The notes under the pieces: generated by a model
Databases searched by the model: none
What the model saw: only the letters and a program-made list of their open reading frames with translations
What the model was told of the DNA's origin: nothing
Shown: piece by piece, positions 1 through 7,649 of the stretch
Layout of the letters: each line of letters starts with the position of its first letter
Position numbering within the stretch: the stretch's first letter is position 1
Position numbers and translations under genes: made by a program
Assembly (NCBI GenBank): GCA_045579055.1
Contig: JAZNLK010000114.1
Span: forward strand, 1-23,765
Direction of reading: 5' to 3'
Length of the DNA: 23,765 nucleotides
Origin: SIG440 sp045579055
GTDB taxonomy: Bacteria > Bacillota > Clostridia > Monoglobales > Monoglobaceae

Positions 1-78
1 GTTTTTCTGTAATATTCTTCCATCTATAACATATATTAGATATAAAACAAAGATTTTCAATAATTTTGCACAAAACTA

Positions 79-107
79 TTGACAAAATTTATTTTTTCTT
101 GTATTCT
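79..107 (+). promoter_or_regulatory. Sigma-A promoter of the DUF1874-like gene
   Basis: TTGACA at 79-84 and TATTCT at 102-107 are separated by exactly 17 bases. The start site would be near 114, giving a leader of about 37 nt before the ATG at 151. An in-frame TTG at 79 is this -35 box and not a start codon. Bases 1-78 upstream are AT-rich with no gene or clear structure. Confidence 0.75.
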
Positions 108-150
108 TTTACCAAGAACATTGCATAAATGTAAAAAGGAGGTTTGTATA

Positions 151-534
151 ATGGCTGAAAAAAAATTATTACCGTTATTATTGTTGGACAACAGCAGTGC
201 AATGACTGTACTGAACGAAGGTGAATTCAAATGCTACAACCTGTCATTCGAAGAAGCCAAACACATACTTGAGGTGTATGACGAAACTGATATTCTGCGT
301 TGCTTCTTTAACCCTGATATAGAGCAGGTAATATATGAGCAATTAGGTGTGAAAAAAAGCAACTACGAATATAAAAAAATACGTAATATGCGTCCGGGTC
401 AGGATGCAATTGTATTCAAACTGTACATTACACCATCTGAAACTCAGCCAATAATTCAGGCCGATGATGGTGTTGAAGCAAAAAAAATACAAAATGTTTA
501 CGTATATTGTCAATATCTTACAAGGCTTGCCTAA
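151..534 (+). CDS. Divergent DUF1874 / STIV B116-like protein
   Basis: A 127-residue soluble protein. The ATG at 151 is chosen because AAAAGGAGG sits about 8 bases upstream and the promoter lies at 79-107. From memory of the family, the pattern fits DUF1874 (STIV B116; viral members AcrIII-1 and host Crn2 are ring nucleases that degrade cyclic tetra-adenylate). The matching features are an N-terminal strand ending in L-D-N-S-S, then LSFEEAKHIL at 31-40, a helix ending E-Q-L-G-V at 63-67, and MRPGQDAIVFKL at 80-91. In ring nucleases a catalytic His starts the helix 11 residues before L-G-V; here that position is Asn54. If the assignment is right, the protein may bind a ligand or partner without the known cleavage chemistry. 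It is a single-gene unit followed at once by a terminator, with no CRISPR genes in the window. The family call is by eye and moderately sure; the function is unknown. Confidence 0.6.
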   Translation: MAEKKLLPLLLLDNSSAMTVLNEGEFKCYNLSFEEAKHILEVYDETDILRCFFNPDIEQVIYEQLGVKKSNYEYKKIRNMRPGQDAIVFKLYITPSETQPIIQADDGVEAKKIQNVYVYCQYLTRLA

Positions 535-541
535 AAAACTT

Positions 542-574
542 AAAATGGTGGATATTTTCCACCATTTTTTTCTT
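542..574 (+). terminator. Intrinsic terminator
   Basis: Perfect 11-bp stem, 542-552 (AAAATGGTGGA) with 558-568, loop TATTT, running into a T-rich tract. It lies 7 bases after the DUF1874-like stop codon and isolates that gene from coaX. Confidence 0.85.
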
Positions 575-581
575 ATTATTC

Positions 582-610
582 TTGATTTTTTTCTGTTTTA
601 ATGATATACT
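582..610 (+). promoter_or_regulatory. Sigma-A promoter of coaX
   Basis: TTGATT at 582-587, 17-base spacer, TATACT at 605-610. Transcription would begin near 617. This rules out the in-frame ATG at 601 and supports the ATG at 643 as the coaX start. Confidence 0.7.
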
Positions 611-642
611 CTTTATTGAAATTTGAAGAAGGGATTGTTCAA

Positions 643-1407
643 ATGATACTTACAATTGATATCGGAAACACAAATATTGTTCTTGGCGGTTTTGCGGGCG
701 ACAATTTGACTTTCGTTGCAAGAATTGCCACAAATGCAAACAAGACCGAAGATGAATATGCGACCAAAATCCGTAGTGTACTTGCAATCCACGATATTGA
801 TAAATCAAAGATTGACGGTGCAATCATTTCTTCGGTGGTTCCTCCTCTCAATTCTGTTATGAAACGTGCCGTAAAGCTTGTTTATGGTGTTGAACCTATT
901 ATGGTTGGTCCCGGAATAAAAACAGGCATTAAAATCCATTGCGACAACCCTGCAAGTGTTGGTGCTGACCTGATAACCGCCTGCGTTGCCGCTCACCACA
1001 TATACGGAAGTCCTTGTCTTGTGATTGATATGGGTACCGCAACAAAGATTATGGTGGTTGATAATGAAGGAACTTTTATCGGTGTTTCCATTATTCCCGG
1101 TGTCGGTATGGGACTGAAAGCATTGGCAAGTGATACTGCACAGCTACCTCAAATTGGACTTGAGGCACCAAAATCAGTAATCGGTAAAAATACAGTCGAT
1201 TGTATGAAATCCGGAGTTGTTTTTGGAAATGCGTGCCTCATAGACGGTATGATTGACCGATTTAACGAAGAAATGGGCACCGAGCTTCCTGTTTATGCCA
1301 CAGGCGGTCTTGCTTCAACAATCATTCCCCACTGCAAGCATCAGATTACGCTTGACAACGACTTGCTCCTCAAAGGATTAAATATTTTATATAAGAAAAA
1401 CAATTAA
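643..1407 (+). CDS. coaX: Type III pantothenate kinase
   Basis: Phosphorylates pantothenate to 4'-phosphopantothenate, the first committed step of coenzyme A synthesis, in the cytoplasm. The 254-residue product has the usual CoaX length and the actin-like (ASKHA) fold signatures. These are the N-terminal phosphate-loop motif DIGNTNIVLG at residues 5-14, a central VIDMGTATK segment, and a C-terminal ATGGLAS adenosine-side motif. The ATG at 643 is chosen over 601 because the promoter -10 box is at 605-610 and a GAAGAAGGG ribosome site precedes 643. The next gene encodes an ECF-type vitamin-binding membrane protein, so the pair probably imports pantothenate and traps it by phosphorylation. Type III enzymes are generally not feedback inhibited by CoA (family knowledge). 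Confidence 0.95.
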   Translation: MILTIDIGNTNIVLGGFAGDNLTFVARIATNANKTEDEYATKIRSVLAIHDIDKSKIDGAIISSVVPPLNSVMKRAVKLVYGVEPIMVGPGIKTGIKIHCDNPASVGADLITACVAAHHIYGSPCLVIDMGTATKIMVVDNEGTFIGVSIIPGVGMGLKALASDTAQLPQIGLEAPKSVIGKNTVDCMKSGVVFGNACLIDGMIDRFNEEMGTELPVYATGGLASTIIPHCKHQITLDNDLLLKGLNILYKKNN

Positions 1408-1505
1408 ATATATGTGTGGTATATTGCTTTGCACGTCAAAGTTAATATATAAAAAATTTATGCGTTGTATCGTGAAATCACGAACGACAGCAAGGAGGAA
1501 TTTTT

Positions 1506-2087
1506 ATGAAAACACAACAAAGAAAAAAACAAATGTCCACAAACGTCCTGGTTATGGGTGCAATCCTTACCGCTCTGGTATTTATCCTCCAGTATGTAAG
1601 TATGATTGTTAAAATCAGTGCTGTTCCCATAACTCTTGTTCTCATACCGGTGGTTATCGGTGCTGCATACTGTGGACGAGGTATGGGTGCTTGGCTCGGC
1701 TTTGTTTTTGGTATGGCTGTTCTTCTGACAGGCGCAAGCGAACCGTTCTTCAGCATCAATCCCATAGGAACTGTAATAACCGTACTTGCAAAAGGTACAT
1801 TGTGCGGTTTTCTGGCAGGTCTTACATATCAGGCTTTACAGAAAAAAAACCGTTATCTGGCAGTTCTTGTGGCAGCCGTTGTTTGTCCCATCGTCAATAC
1901 GGGAGTTTTCTTTTTGGGATGCCTGGTATTCTTTATGCCCACAATTCAGCTTTGGGCAGGAGACCAGAATGTAGCTCTTTATATGTTTGTTGGGCTTGCC
2001 GGAATAAACTTTGTTGTTGAGTTTGGAATCAATCTTATTCTCAACCCAACAATAACAAGATTAATTGATGTCTTAAACAAAAAATAA
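1506..2087 (+). CDS. ECF transporter S component, probably for pantothenate (PanT-like)
   Basis: A 193-residue integral membrane protein with about six hydrophobic segments, the size and look of energy-coupling-factor substrate-binding (S) subunits. The first membrane helix contains an A-x-x-x-A pattern (GAILTALVF, about residues 19-27), which in S components packs against the shared T subunit. No ATPase or T-subunit gene is nearby, which fits a group II ECF system using a module encoded elsewhere. Substrate is inferred from context only: it lies 98 bases after coaX and looks PanT-like rather than BioY-like. A strong site, AAGGAGG, precedes the ATG. A weak possible promoter (TTGCTT near 1424, TATATA near 1446) and a small hairpin at 1470-1483 lie in the gap. 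The ECF class is fairly sure, the substrate is not. Confidence 0.75.
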   Translation: MKTQQRKKQMSTNVLVMGAILTALVFILQYVSMIVKISAVPITLVLIPVVIGAAYCGRGMGAWLGFVFGMAVLLTGASEPFFSINPIGTVITVLAKGTLCGFLAGLTYQALQKKNRYLAVLVAAVVCPIVNTGVFFLGCLVFFMPTIQLWAGDQNVALYMFVGLAGINFVVEFGINLILNPTITRLIDVLNKK

Positions 2088-2103
2088 TTTAAAGGAACAT
2101 ATT

Positions 2104-2799
2104 ATGTCTGAAATGTTTTCGCGAACAGAAATGCTTTTGGGAAAATCAAATATGGACAAGTTAAAAACCGCACACGTTGCGGTTTTTGGCTTGGGCGGAG
2201 TTGGCGGTCACATCTGCGAAGCATTGGCAAGATGCGGTGTTGGTTCGTTTACACTTTTCGATAACGATGTTGTTGCCGAATCCAATCTGAACCGTCAAAT
2301 TATTGCAACAGTCAATACAATTGGCATGGCAAAGACCGACGCTATGAAGGAACGTATTCTATCCATAAACCCCGATGCAAACGTAACCACTCATCAAACA
2401 TTTTATTTGCCCGAAAATGCCGATACCTATCCGCTCAACAATTATGATTATATAGTTGATGCAATTGACACCGTAAGTGCAAAAATCGAGCTCGCTGTCC
2501 GCGCAGAAAAAGCAGGAATCCCCATCATAAGTTCAATGGGTACAGGAAATAAGCTCGACCCCACACAGTTTAAAATAACAGATATCTATAAAACTTCAGT
2601 TTGCCCCTTGGCAAGAGTAATGCGTCGCGAACTGAAACTAAAAAATGTAAAGTCCTTGAAAGTTGTTTATTCCGAAGAAATACCCATAAAAACCCAATGT
2701 GATAACGAAGGAAAACGAATTCCGGGAAGCACATCATTTGTGCCGTCCGTGGCAGGACTTATTATTGCAAGCGAAGTTATCAAGGATTTAATTTCATAG
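2104..2799 (+). CDS. tcdA: tRNA threonylcarbamoyladenosine dehydratase (TcdA, E1-like)
   Basis: Uses ATP to cyclise N6-threonylcarbamoyladenosine at tRNA position 37 into the hydantoin form (ct6A), improving decoding. The 231-residue protein is a ThiF/MoeB/E1-like fold. It has the nucleotide-binding loop GLGGVGG at residues 29-35, an acidic N-ribose contact after the second strand (LFDNDVV), the E1-type arginine in SNLNRQI, and the family C-terminal stretch KDPR-like/VVYSEE then S-T-S-F-V-P-S-V-A-G-L. It starts 16 bases after the ECF gene behind AAAGGA, so it is probably co-transcribed with coaX. A MoeB or HesA assignment is less likely because no zinc CxxC pairs are present. Confidence 0.9.
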   Translation: MSEMFSRTEMLLGKSNMDKLKTAHVAVFGLGGVGGHICEALARCGVGSFTLFDNDVVAESNLNRQIIATVNTIGMAKTDAMKERILSINPDANVTTHQTFYLPENADTYPLNNYDYIVDAIDTVSAKIELAVRAEKAGIPIISSMGTGNKLDPTQFKITDIYKTSVCPLARVMRRELKLKNVKSLKVVYSEEIPIKTQCDNEGKRIPGSTSFVPSVAGLIIASEVIKDLIS

Positions 2800-2801
2800 T
2801 A

Positions 2802-2827
2802 AAACGAGAGGCAAAAGCCTCTCGTTT
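2802..2827. terminator. Bidirectional terminator between tcdA and pncC
   Basis: Perfect 11-bp stem AAACGAGAGGC / GCCTCTCGTTT with an AAAA loop, placed between convergent genes. The right arm overlaps the pncC stop codon. The U-tract is short on both strands, so it may rely on stem strength. Confidence 0.75.
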
Positions 2828-3299
2828 AATCATTTATAGCATCTTTTACGATTTTAAGTGCAGTTTTTGCCGTACTCTCACGCACTTGGTTACGGTCACC
2901 GTCAAAAACATATTTTTCCGCTTTGTGGATATCAGTTCCGCAAATTCCAATCCAAACAGTTCCAACCGGTTTTTCAGGAGTTCCTCCTCCCGGACCTGCA
3001 ATTCCGGTGACCGATATTCCATAATCTGCGTCAGCAAGTTTTTTTACGCCTTGGCACATTTCAAGAGCTGTCTGCTCCGATACAGCACCGTACTTGCCGA
3101 GTGTCTCCTCTGACACTCCCAGTAATTTATGTTTCTGCTCGTTTGAATAAGTAACTACTCCACAATCAAAACATTCCGATGCACCGGGGACAGATGTGAT
3201 TTTCTGAGCAATCAGGCCTCCGGTACAACTTTCTGCAGTAGCCAGTTTCATTTTGTTTTCTATAAGTAATTCAACCAAAACTGTTTCAATATTCTTCAT
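2826..3299 (-). CDS. pncC: CinA C-terminal type nicotinamide-nucleotide amidohydrolase
   Basis: Deamidates nicotinamide mononucleotide to nicotinate mononucleotide, recycling NAD breakdown products. At 157 residues it is the stand-alone CinA C-terminal domain, without the N-terminal COG1058 domain of full-length CinA. Diagnostic motifs are ATAESCTGG near residues 17-25 (the Ser/Thr catalytic region), GVVTYSNEQK in the middle, and GIAGPGGGTPEKPVGTV toward the C-terminus. Its ATG shares one base with the thiI stop codon (TAATG), so it is translationally coupled to thiI as the last gene of a minus-strand operon. The functional link to tRNA thiolation is not obvious. Confidence 0.9.
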   Translation of the reverse strand: MKNIETVLVELLIENKMKLATAESCTGGLIAQKITSVPGASECFDCGVVTYSNEQKHKLLGVSEETLGKYGAVSEQTALEMCQGVKKLADADYGISVTGIAGPGGGTPEKPVGTVWIGICGTDIHKAEKYVFDGDRNQVRESTAKTALKIVKDAIND

Positions 3300-4474
3300 T
3301 ACTTAATCACCAGTATTTCTTCTTCCGCTATTGCCTCATCCAATGCCGCTTCAATATCGCCAAGTGCTTTTTCTGCTTCGATTATTTCAGCAAGCTGAGG
3401 TTTTGTTTTGGGATGCTTAGGAACAAAAATCGTGCAACAATCCTCATAAGGAAGAATTGATGTTTCATAAGTTCCTATTTTCTTTGAAATAGTAACAATT
3501 TCCTCTTTATCCATACCGATACAAGGTCTGAAAACAGGCACATTCACAGCGTTATCCGTACAAACAAGACTTTCCATTGTCTGGCTGGCAACCTGTCCGA
3601 TACTCTCACCGGTTATAAGTGCCGCAGAACCTTCTCGGTTTGAAATTTTTTCCGCAATGCGCATCATCAGGCGTCTCATTATAACCGTAAGATAGTTTTC
3701 GGGGCATTTTTCAATAATATCAAGCTGAATTTTGGTAAAGGGAACAACGTGAAGTCTGATTTTTCCACAATACTTTGACATCTGTTTTGCAAGGTCAATA
3801 ACCTTCTCCTTGGCTCTGTCACTGGTATAAGGATGGCTGTGGAAATGAACCGCTTCCAGTTCAACACCACGTTTGGCAATCATATAACCTGCAACAGGGC
3901 TATCAATGCCTCCTGAAAGAAGAATTGTGGACTTTCCGTTTGTTCCCACAGGCATACCGCCTGCACCTCTGATTTTTCTTGTATATACAAAGGCTTCCTG
4001 CCTCACTTCAACATTAACTGTTATATCAGGCTTGTGTACATCAACCGAAATATCATGAATTTCTGAAAGAATCATTCCACCCAGTTCCATACAAATCTGC
4101 GGTGAATTAAGAGGGAAGCTCTTGTCTTCACGTTTTGCCTCAACCTTAAAGGTTTTTTCGGTTGTTCTCATATCTCCAATACATTCTATGGCTGTTTTCG
4201 CAATGCTTTCCATATCCTTGGCACACTTACGTACAGGACAAATATTAACAATACCAAAAACCTGGGTCAGACTTTCAACTGCCAATTCCATATCAACACC
4301 ATCTTCGAGAGGCTCCACATAAACCGTAGACTGAGCCTTTCTGACACTGAATTTACCGATTTTTTCAAGTCGGCTTTTTATGTTATTCAAAAGCTTACCC
4401 TCAAAAAGGGGCTTATTCAGCCCCTTGAGAGCAATCTCACCGTATTTCAAAAGTATCAAATCTATCTTTTGCAT
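3299..4474 (-). CDS. thiI: tRNA 4-thiouridine synthetase / thiamine sulfur carrier thiolase ThiI
   Basis: Adenylates U8 of tRNA and inserts sulfur to give 4-thiouridine, a near-UV sensor base; in some bacteria it also feeds thiazole synthesis. The 391-residue protein has an N-terminal ferredoxin-like plus THUMP region (about 1-165) and a PP-loop pyrophosphatase domain with SGGIDSP at 187-193. It ends without the C-terminal rhodanese domain found in the enterobacterial enzyme of about 480 residues. The short form, known from Bacillus subtilis, takes persulfide directly from a dedicated cysteine desulfurase (NifZ), which fits the desulfurase gene 14 bases upstream. It overlaps pncC by one base. 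Confidence 0.95.
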   Translation of the reverse strand: MQKIDLILLKYGEIALKGLNKPLFEGKLLNNIKSRLEKIGKFSVRKAQSTVYVEPLEDGVDMELAVESLTQVFGIVNICPVRKCAKDMESIAKTAIECIGDMRTTEKTFKVEAKREDKSFPLNSPQICMELGGMILSEIHDISVDVHKPDITVNVEVRQEAFVYTRKIRGAGGMPVGTNGKSTILLSGGIDSPVAGYMIAKRGVELEAVHFHSHPYTSDRAKEKVIDLAKQMSKYCGKIRLHVVPFTKIQLDIIEKCPENYLTVIMRRLMMRIAEKISNREGSAALITGESIGQVASQTMESLVCTDNAVNVPVFRPCIGMDKEEIVTISKKIGTYETSILPYEDCCTIFVPKHPKTKPQLAEIIEAEKALGDIEAALDEAIAEEEILVIK

Positions 4475-4488
4475 AACTAGTACCTGCC

Positions 4489-5649
4489 TTATCTTTTCAA
4501 AAGTTTTCTGATTTTTTTCACATGCTCAACTACTTTTTCAACAGTATAATCAATTTCTTCTGCCGTTGTAAATTCCGACAAGCTGAATCGTATACTTCCA
4601 TCAATCAGCTTTTTATCTGTTCCGATAGCCGTCAGAACATAGCTTGGTCCTTTTTTGTGACTGGAACAAGCCGATCCTGAAGAAACATAAATCCCTTCGT
4701 TTTCAAGGGAATGGAGCAACACTTCCGACTTTACATATCCGAAAGAAATATTCAGGATGTGAGGAGCTGAGTTTTGCTCCGGAGTGTTAACAACAACATC
4801 GTCAAGCTTTTCAAGAATACCATCCCGCAAGCGATTTTTCAGAGCTTCCATTCTTGCAGATTTCGCAGCCAAATCAGTATAACTCATTTTAGCTGCAAGC
4901 CCGAACCCCGCAATCCCGGGTACATTTTCTGTTCCGGGTCTGATGTTATCCTGCTGACCGCCGCCGTATATTATCGGTGAAAGCTTTGCTTTGTTCTTAA
5001 CATACAAAGCCCCTATGCCCTTAGGCCCGTGAATCTTGTGACTACTGAGCGAAATAAAGTCCGCACCTGTACCGGCAGCCGTGAACGAAATCTTTCCGTA
5101 AGCCTGAACTGCATCAATATGAAATGCAGTATACGGATTTTCACTTTTTATGATTTTACTTATTTTTTCAACAGGTTGAACAGCTCCGATTTCGTTGTTG
5201 ACATACATACACGAAACAAGAACCGTGTCTTTTCTTATCATTCTGGCAAGCTTTGATACATCAACAGCTCCCGATTTCGAAACAGGGATAAGTTCAACAA
5301 CGTAACCCCTCTTTTCAAGATGCTGAAGCGTATTGAGCACAGCCGGATGTTCAATATTTGTGCTTAAAATATGCTTTCCACGTCCGGCTCTGCAAGCACC
5401 CAAAATCGCAAGATTATCGGATTCTGTCCCACCGGATGTGAAATATATCTCGCTCGGTGAAGCTTTTATAGTTTCGGCAATCTGTTCTCTCGCCGTTTTT
5501 ATTATTTTTTCTGCTTCGATACCTTTTCTATGCAGTGAGGACGGATTACCGTAAGAATTAAACATAACATCACTCACAAGCTCCGCACATTCTTTGTAGG
5601 CTCTTGTGGTTGAACTGTTGTCAAGATATACATTCACTTTCTTTCTCAT
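4489..5649 (-). CDS. Cysteine desulfurase (NifS/IscS family), ThiI partner
   Basis: A pyridoxal-phosphate enzyme that removes sulfur from cysteine as an enzyme-bound persulfide and leaves alanine. Over 386 residues it shows YLDNSSTT at 8-15, the cofactor-contact stretch SGGTESDNL at 72-80, HIDAVQAYGK at 177-186, the Schiff-base lysine in SSHKIHGPKG (Lys205), and the persulfide cysteine in SSGSACSS (Cys328). The short active-site loop SACSSHKKGPS is of the NifS/IscS class I type. It lies directly upstream of rhodanese-less thiI, matching the nifZ-thiI arrangement of Bacillus, so its main client is probably ThiI rather than Fe-S scaffold proteins. No iscU-like gene is nearby. The ATG at 5649 is preceded by AGAAAGG. 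Confidence 0.92.
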   Translation of the reverse strand: MRKKVNVYLDNSSTTRAYKECAELVSDVMFNSYGNPSSLHRKGIEAEKIIKTAREQIAETIKASPSEIYFTSGGTESDNLAILGACRAGRGKHILSTNIEHPAVLNTLQHLEKRGYVVELIPVSKSGAVDVSKLARMIRKDTVLVSCMYVNNEIGAVQPVEKISKIIKSENPYTAFHIDAVQAYGKISFTAAGTGADFISLSSHKIHGPKGIGALYVKNKAKLSPIIYGGGQQDNIRPGTENVPGIAGFGLAAKMSYTDLAAKSARMEALKNRLRDGILEKLDDVVVNTPEQNSAPHILNISFGYVKSEVLLHSLENEGIYVSSGSACSSHKKGPSYVLTAIGTDKKLIDGSIRFSLSEFTTAEEIDYTVEKVVEHVKKIRKLLKR

Positions 5650-5676
5650 CGCCTTTCTGCACTATTACTCAAAATA

Positions 5677-5702
5677 ACGCTTATCTTTAAAAGGATAAGC
5701 GT
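5677..5702 (-). terminator. Hairpin between the DivIVA-like gene and the cysteine desulfurase
   Basis: 9-bp stem ACGCTTATC / GATAAGCGT with an 8-base loop, 70 bases after the DivIVA-like stop on the minus strand and 28 bases before the desulfurase start. Its trailing T-run (TTATTTTG) is poor. A TATAAT at 5722-5717 on the minus strand precedes it, so it could instead be a leader hairpin of the desulfurase transcript. Confidence 0.45.
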
Positions 5703-5772
5703 ATTTCTTCAAAGATATTATAAAAACATCTTTCTATATATTATGTATTATTTTTTTGTATGCTACTTAAAA

Positions 5773-6366
5773 CTATTCAGAAACCGTCTCCACAATATGA
5801 ACGGGAATATTGCGTTCAACATCACCAAAACTTTCCGGAACAGACTCTGTGACAGCATATTCCTTTGCGGAATCCAGATATGCTCCACTGTTTTCGGTCA
5901 TACGCTCAACCTCACGGAGTTGTCTTTCAAAATTTTGGATTGCATCCATTGACGCTCTTCTCATACGTTCAACTTCGTTCTTTATCTGATCTATCTTTTT
6001 GTTTTCAGCCGCATAATAATTCTTTATTGCCTTGCGCTTTATTTCAATTTCCCGGTTTACATTATTCTTCTGTTCCCGAACTTCCTCTTCTGTTTCTTTG
6101 CGAATTTTTTCAGCTTTATCCTGTGCTTCACACACCATTTCTTTCGCTGTTTTATCTGCAATCTGGAGAACATTTATTACAGCTTCACGGTTGGCTTCAA
6201 GTTCCTTGATTCTTTCTTCACTTTCAGCAAGCTTCGCCTTGAGCTCTTCTATTTCACTTTCCTTTTCAGCTATTCTATCCGATGCCTTAGCATCCATCTC
6301 CGCAACATAACTGTATACATCCGCCTTTTTAAAGCCAAAAAGTCTGGTTCTCAATCTCATAAACAT
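5773..6366 (-). CDS. DivIVA-domain coiled-coil protein
   Basis: A 197-residue, highly charged, mostly helical protein. The N-terminus RLFGFKKADVYSYVAEMD (about residues 5-22) resembles the DivIVA/GpsB membrane-binding head, where the F-x-K-x-x-V-x-x-Y pattern is typical. Two long heptad-rich coiled-coil stretches follow at about 25-80 and 95-160. The tail is acidic. Family members recognise curved membrane at poles or division sites and recruit partners in growth, division or sporulation. The ATG at 6366 is preferred because GGAGG lies 9 bases upstream; an in-frame ATG at 6396 lies upstream of that site. It has its own strong promoter (6405-6433). No partner gene is evident next to it. Confidence 0.75.
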   Translation of the reverse strand: MFMRLRTRLFGFKKADVYSYVAEMDAKASDRIAEKESEIEELKAKLAESEERIKELEANREAVINVLQIADKTAKEMVCEAQDKAEKIRKETEEEVREQKNNVNREIEIKRKAIKNYYAAENKKIDQIKNEVERMRRASMDAIQNFERQLREVERMTENSGAYLDSAKEYAVTESVPESFGDVERNIPVHIVETVSE

Positions 6367-6404
6367 AATGTAATACCTCCAAAACAATACATACACTCGA
6401 TAGT

Positions 6405-6433
6405 ATTATACATTCTTTTTCTACTGTAGTCAA
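6405..6433 (-). promoter_or_regulatory. Sigma-A promoter of the DivIVA-like gene
   Basis: On the minus strand TTGACT (6433-6428), 17 bases, TATAAT (6410-6405). It starts about 25 bases beyond the serine hydrolase stop codon. No terminator separates the two genes, so read-through from the hydrolase is possible. Confidence 0.85.
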
Positions 6434-6458
6434 CTATTTTTTGCATAATAATTAAATT

Positions 6459-7649
6459 TTACCGATTTAGACACATATATGCAACATTTCTGAGTCTTGG
6501 TTGATAAAACTCTTCATGAGGATTAAGCATATGATGTGCATAAAAAAGAGAAAATTCATTATCGGGATCCACCAGAATTGTTGCTCCGGCAGCACCTCCC
6601 CAACCGAACTCACCCAAGGGACCCACACTTCCACCCTGGGCTTTATCAATCAAAGTACGTACTCCAAGTCCATAACCATAACCTTTCAATTGCGGCCAAT
6701 TAAAATCTTTCAGCTGAATCTCTGAAAGCTGATTTGTACGCAACAGCTCAATTGTTCCTTTTGATAAAATCTGTTCTCCGTTTTTTGTTCTTCCTGAGTT
6801 TGCCAATGCATTTGCAAATTTCGCATATTCTTTCACAGTGGTTATGATGCCACCACCGCCGCTTTCATGTTCAGGGCCTATATGCAATGTGCGCTGTGGC
6901 GGCAATTTAACTAGACCGCCTTCACCCGCCTGCTTTACCCCTTTTTGAGCAGATACTATATCCGCATCATCGCTCATATTGTATTTATACTGAGTTGCCA
7001 TATTTTTTTCAATATCAGCTGTAAGGCTATATGAAACTTTACTGATTCCGCATGGTTCAAACACATTATCCTTCATATATTCAGATAAACGCTTGCCCGA
7101 AATCACTTCTATTACCGCCCCAAGCACATCGTGTGCGAGGCTATACCCCCATCTTGTTCCCGGCTCAAAAATTAAGGGGTCGGATGCAATACACTTTGCA
7201 ACCGTCACGGTGTCCATTTTTCCGTTTGTTATTTCTCTTGCTTTTTTTATACCGTCAGAATTTATATTATAGGTAAGTCCTGCTGACATAGTAAAAAGAT
7301 TGCGCATCGTAATGGCATTTTTCGCCTTAATAATTTCGCCATTTTCCTTTTTTATGTACATTTCCTTATACTCCGGAAGATATTCGTAAAGAGGATCATC
7401 CAAAAGAAAATAACCCTTTTCAAAAAGCTGAAGAGCGCCAACAACCGTCGAAGGCTTTGAGCAAGAATATATATTGATATACTTATCTTCTGTCATAGGC
7501 TCCTTTGTCTCAACATCCGCATAACCGCTACTGTAACGAAAAACCTCTTGATTTTTGTAATACACACAAATGCTGTTCCCCGGCATTCTCCATGCTGTCA
7601 ATCTATCCATAAAATCCTTCAAAGGTGTGAAATTCATACTAATCTCCAT
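6459..7649 (-). CDS. Serine hydrolase, class C beta-lactamase / family VIII esterase fold
   Basis: A 396-residue penicillin-recognising fold enzyme. It carries the catalytic S-x-x-K as SCSK (Ser62, Lys65) and the second-motif tyrosine at Tyr169 in GYSLAHDVLG. That form is typical of EstB-like esterases rather than the Y-x-N of true class C beta-lactamases. A glycine-rich third motif (GWGGAAGA) lies near the C-terminus. No signal peptide or membrane helix is seen, so it is probably cytoplasmic and acts on a small ester or amide; the substrate cannot be named. The ATG at 7649 (GGCGGAAAGG just upstream) is chosen; ATG 7637 behind ATGGAG is an alternative. The gene is expressed from a promoter at 7828-7856 through a long hairpin-rich leader whose inverted repeat includes the start region. 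Confidence 0.85.
   Translation of the reverse strand: MEISMNFTPLKDFMDRLTAWRMPGNSICVYYKNQEVFRYSSGYADVETKEPMTEDKYINIYSCSKPSTVVGALQLFEKGYFLLDDPLYEYLPEYKEMYIKKENGEIIKAKNAITMRNLFTMSAGLTYNINSDGIKKAREITNGKMDTVTVAKCIASDPLIFEPGTRWGYSLAHDVLGAVIEVISGKRLSEYMKDNVFEPCGISKVSYSLTADIEKNMATQYKYNMSDDADIVSAQKGVKQAGEGGLVKLPPQRTLHIGPEHESGGGGIITTVKEYAKFANALANSGRTKNGEQILSKGTIELLRTNQLSEIQLKDFNWPQLKGYGYGLGVRTLIDKAQGGSVGPLGEFGWGGAAGATILVDPDNEFSLFYAHHMLNPHEEFYQPRLRNVAYMCLNR

Noticed and set aside
79..150. Upstream extension of the DUF1874-like gene from a TTG at 79
   Set aside because: The TTG is part of the -35 box TTGACA; the -10 box and ribosome site place the start at 151.
601..642. Earlier ATG for coaX at 601
   Set aside because: It overlaps the promoter -10 box (605-610), and CoaX proteins begin at the MILTIDIGNTN motif.
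1412..1612. 66-codon frame overlapping the start of the ECF gene
   Set aside because: No ribosome site, product looks random, and it overlaps the well-supported ECF start in another frame.
5865..6310. Ser/Leu/Phe-rich antisense frames opposite the DivIVA-like gene
   Set aside because: Typical mirror of a Lys/Glu-rich coiled-coil gene; no start signals.
6459..7649. Calling the serine hydrolase a beta-lactamase resistance gene
   Set aside because: No signal peptide, and the second motif is of the esterase form Y-S-L rather than Y-x-N, so antibiotic hydrolysis is not supported.
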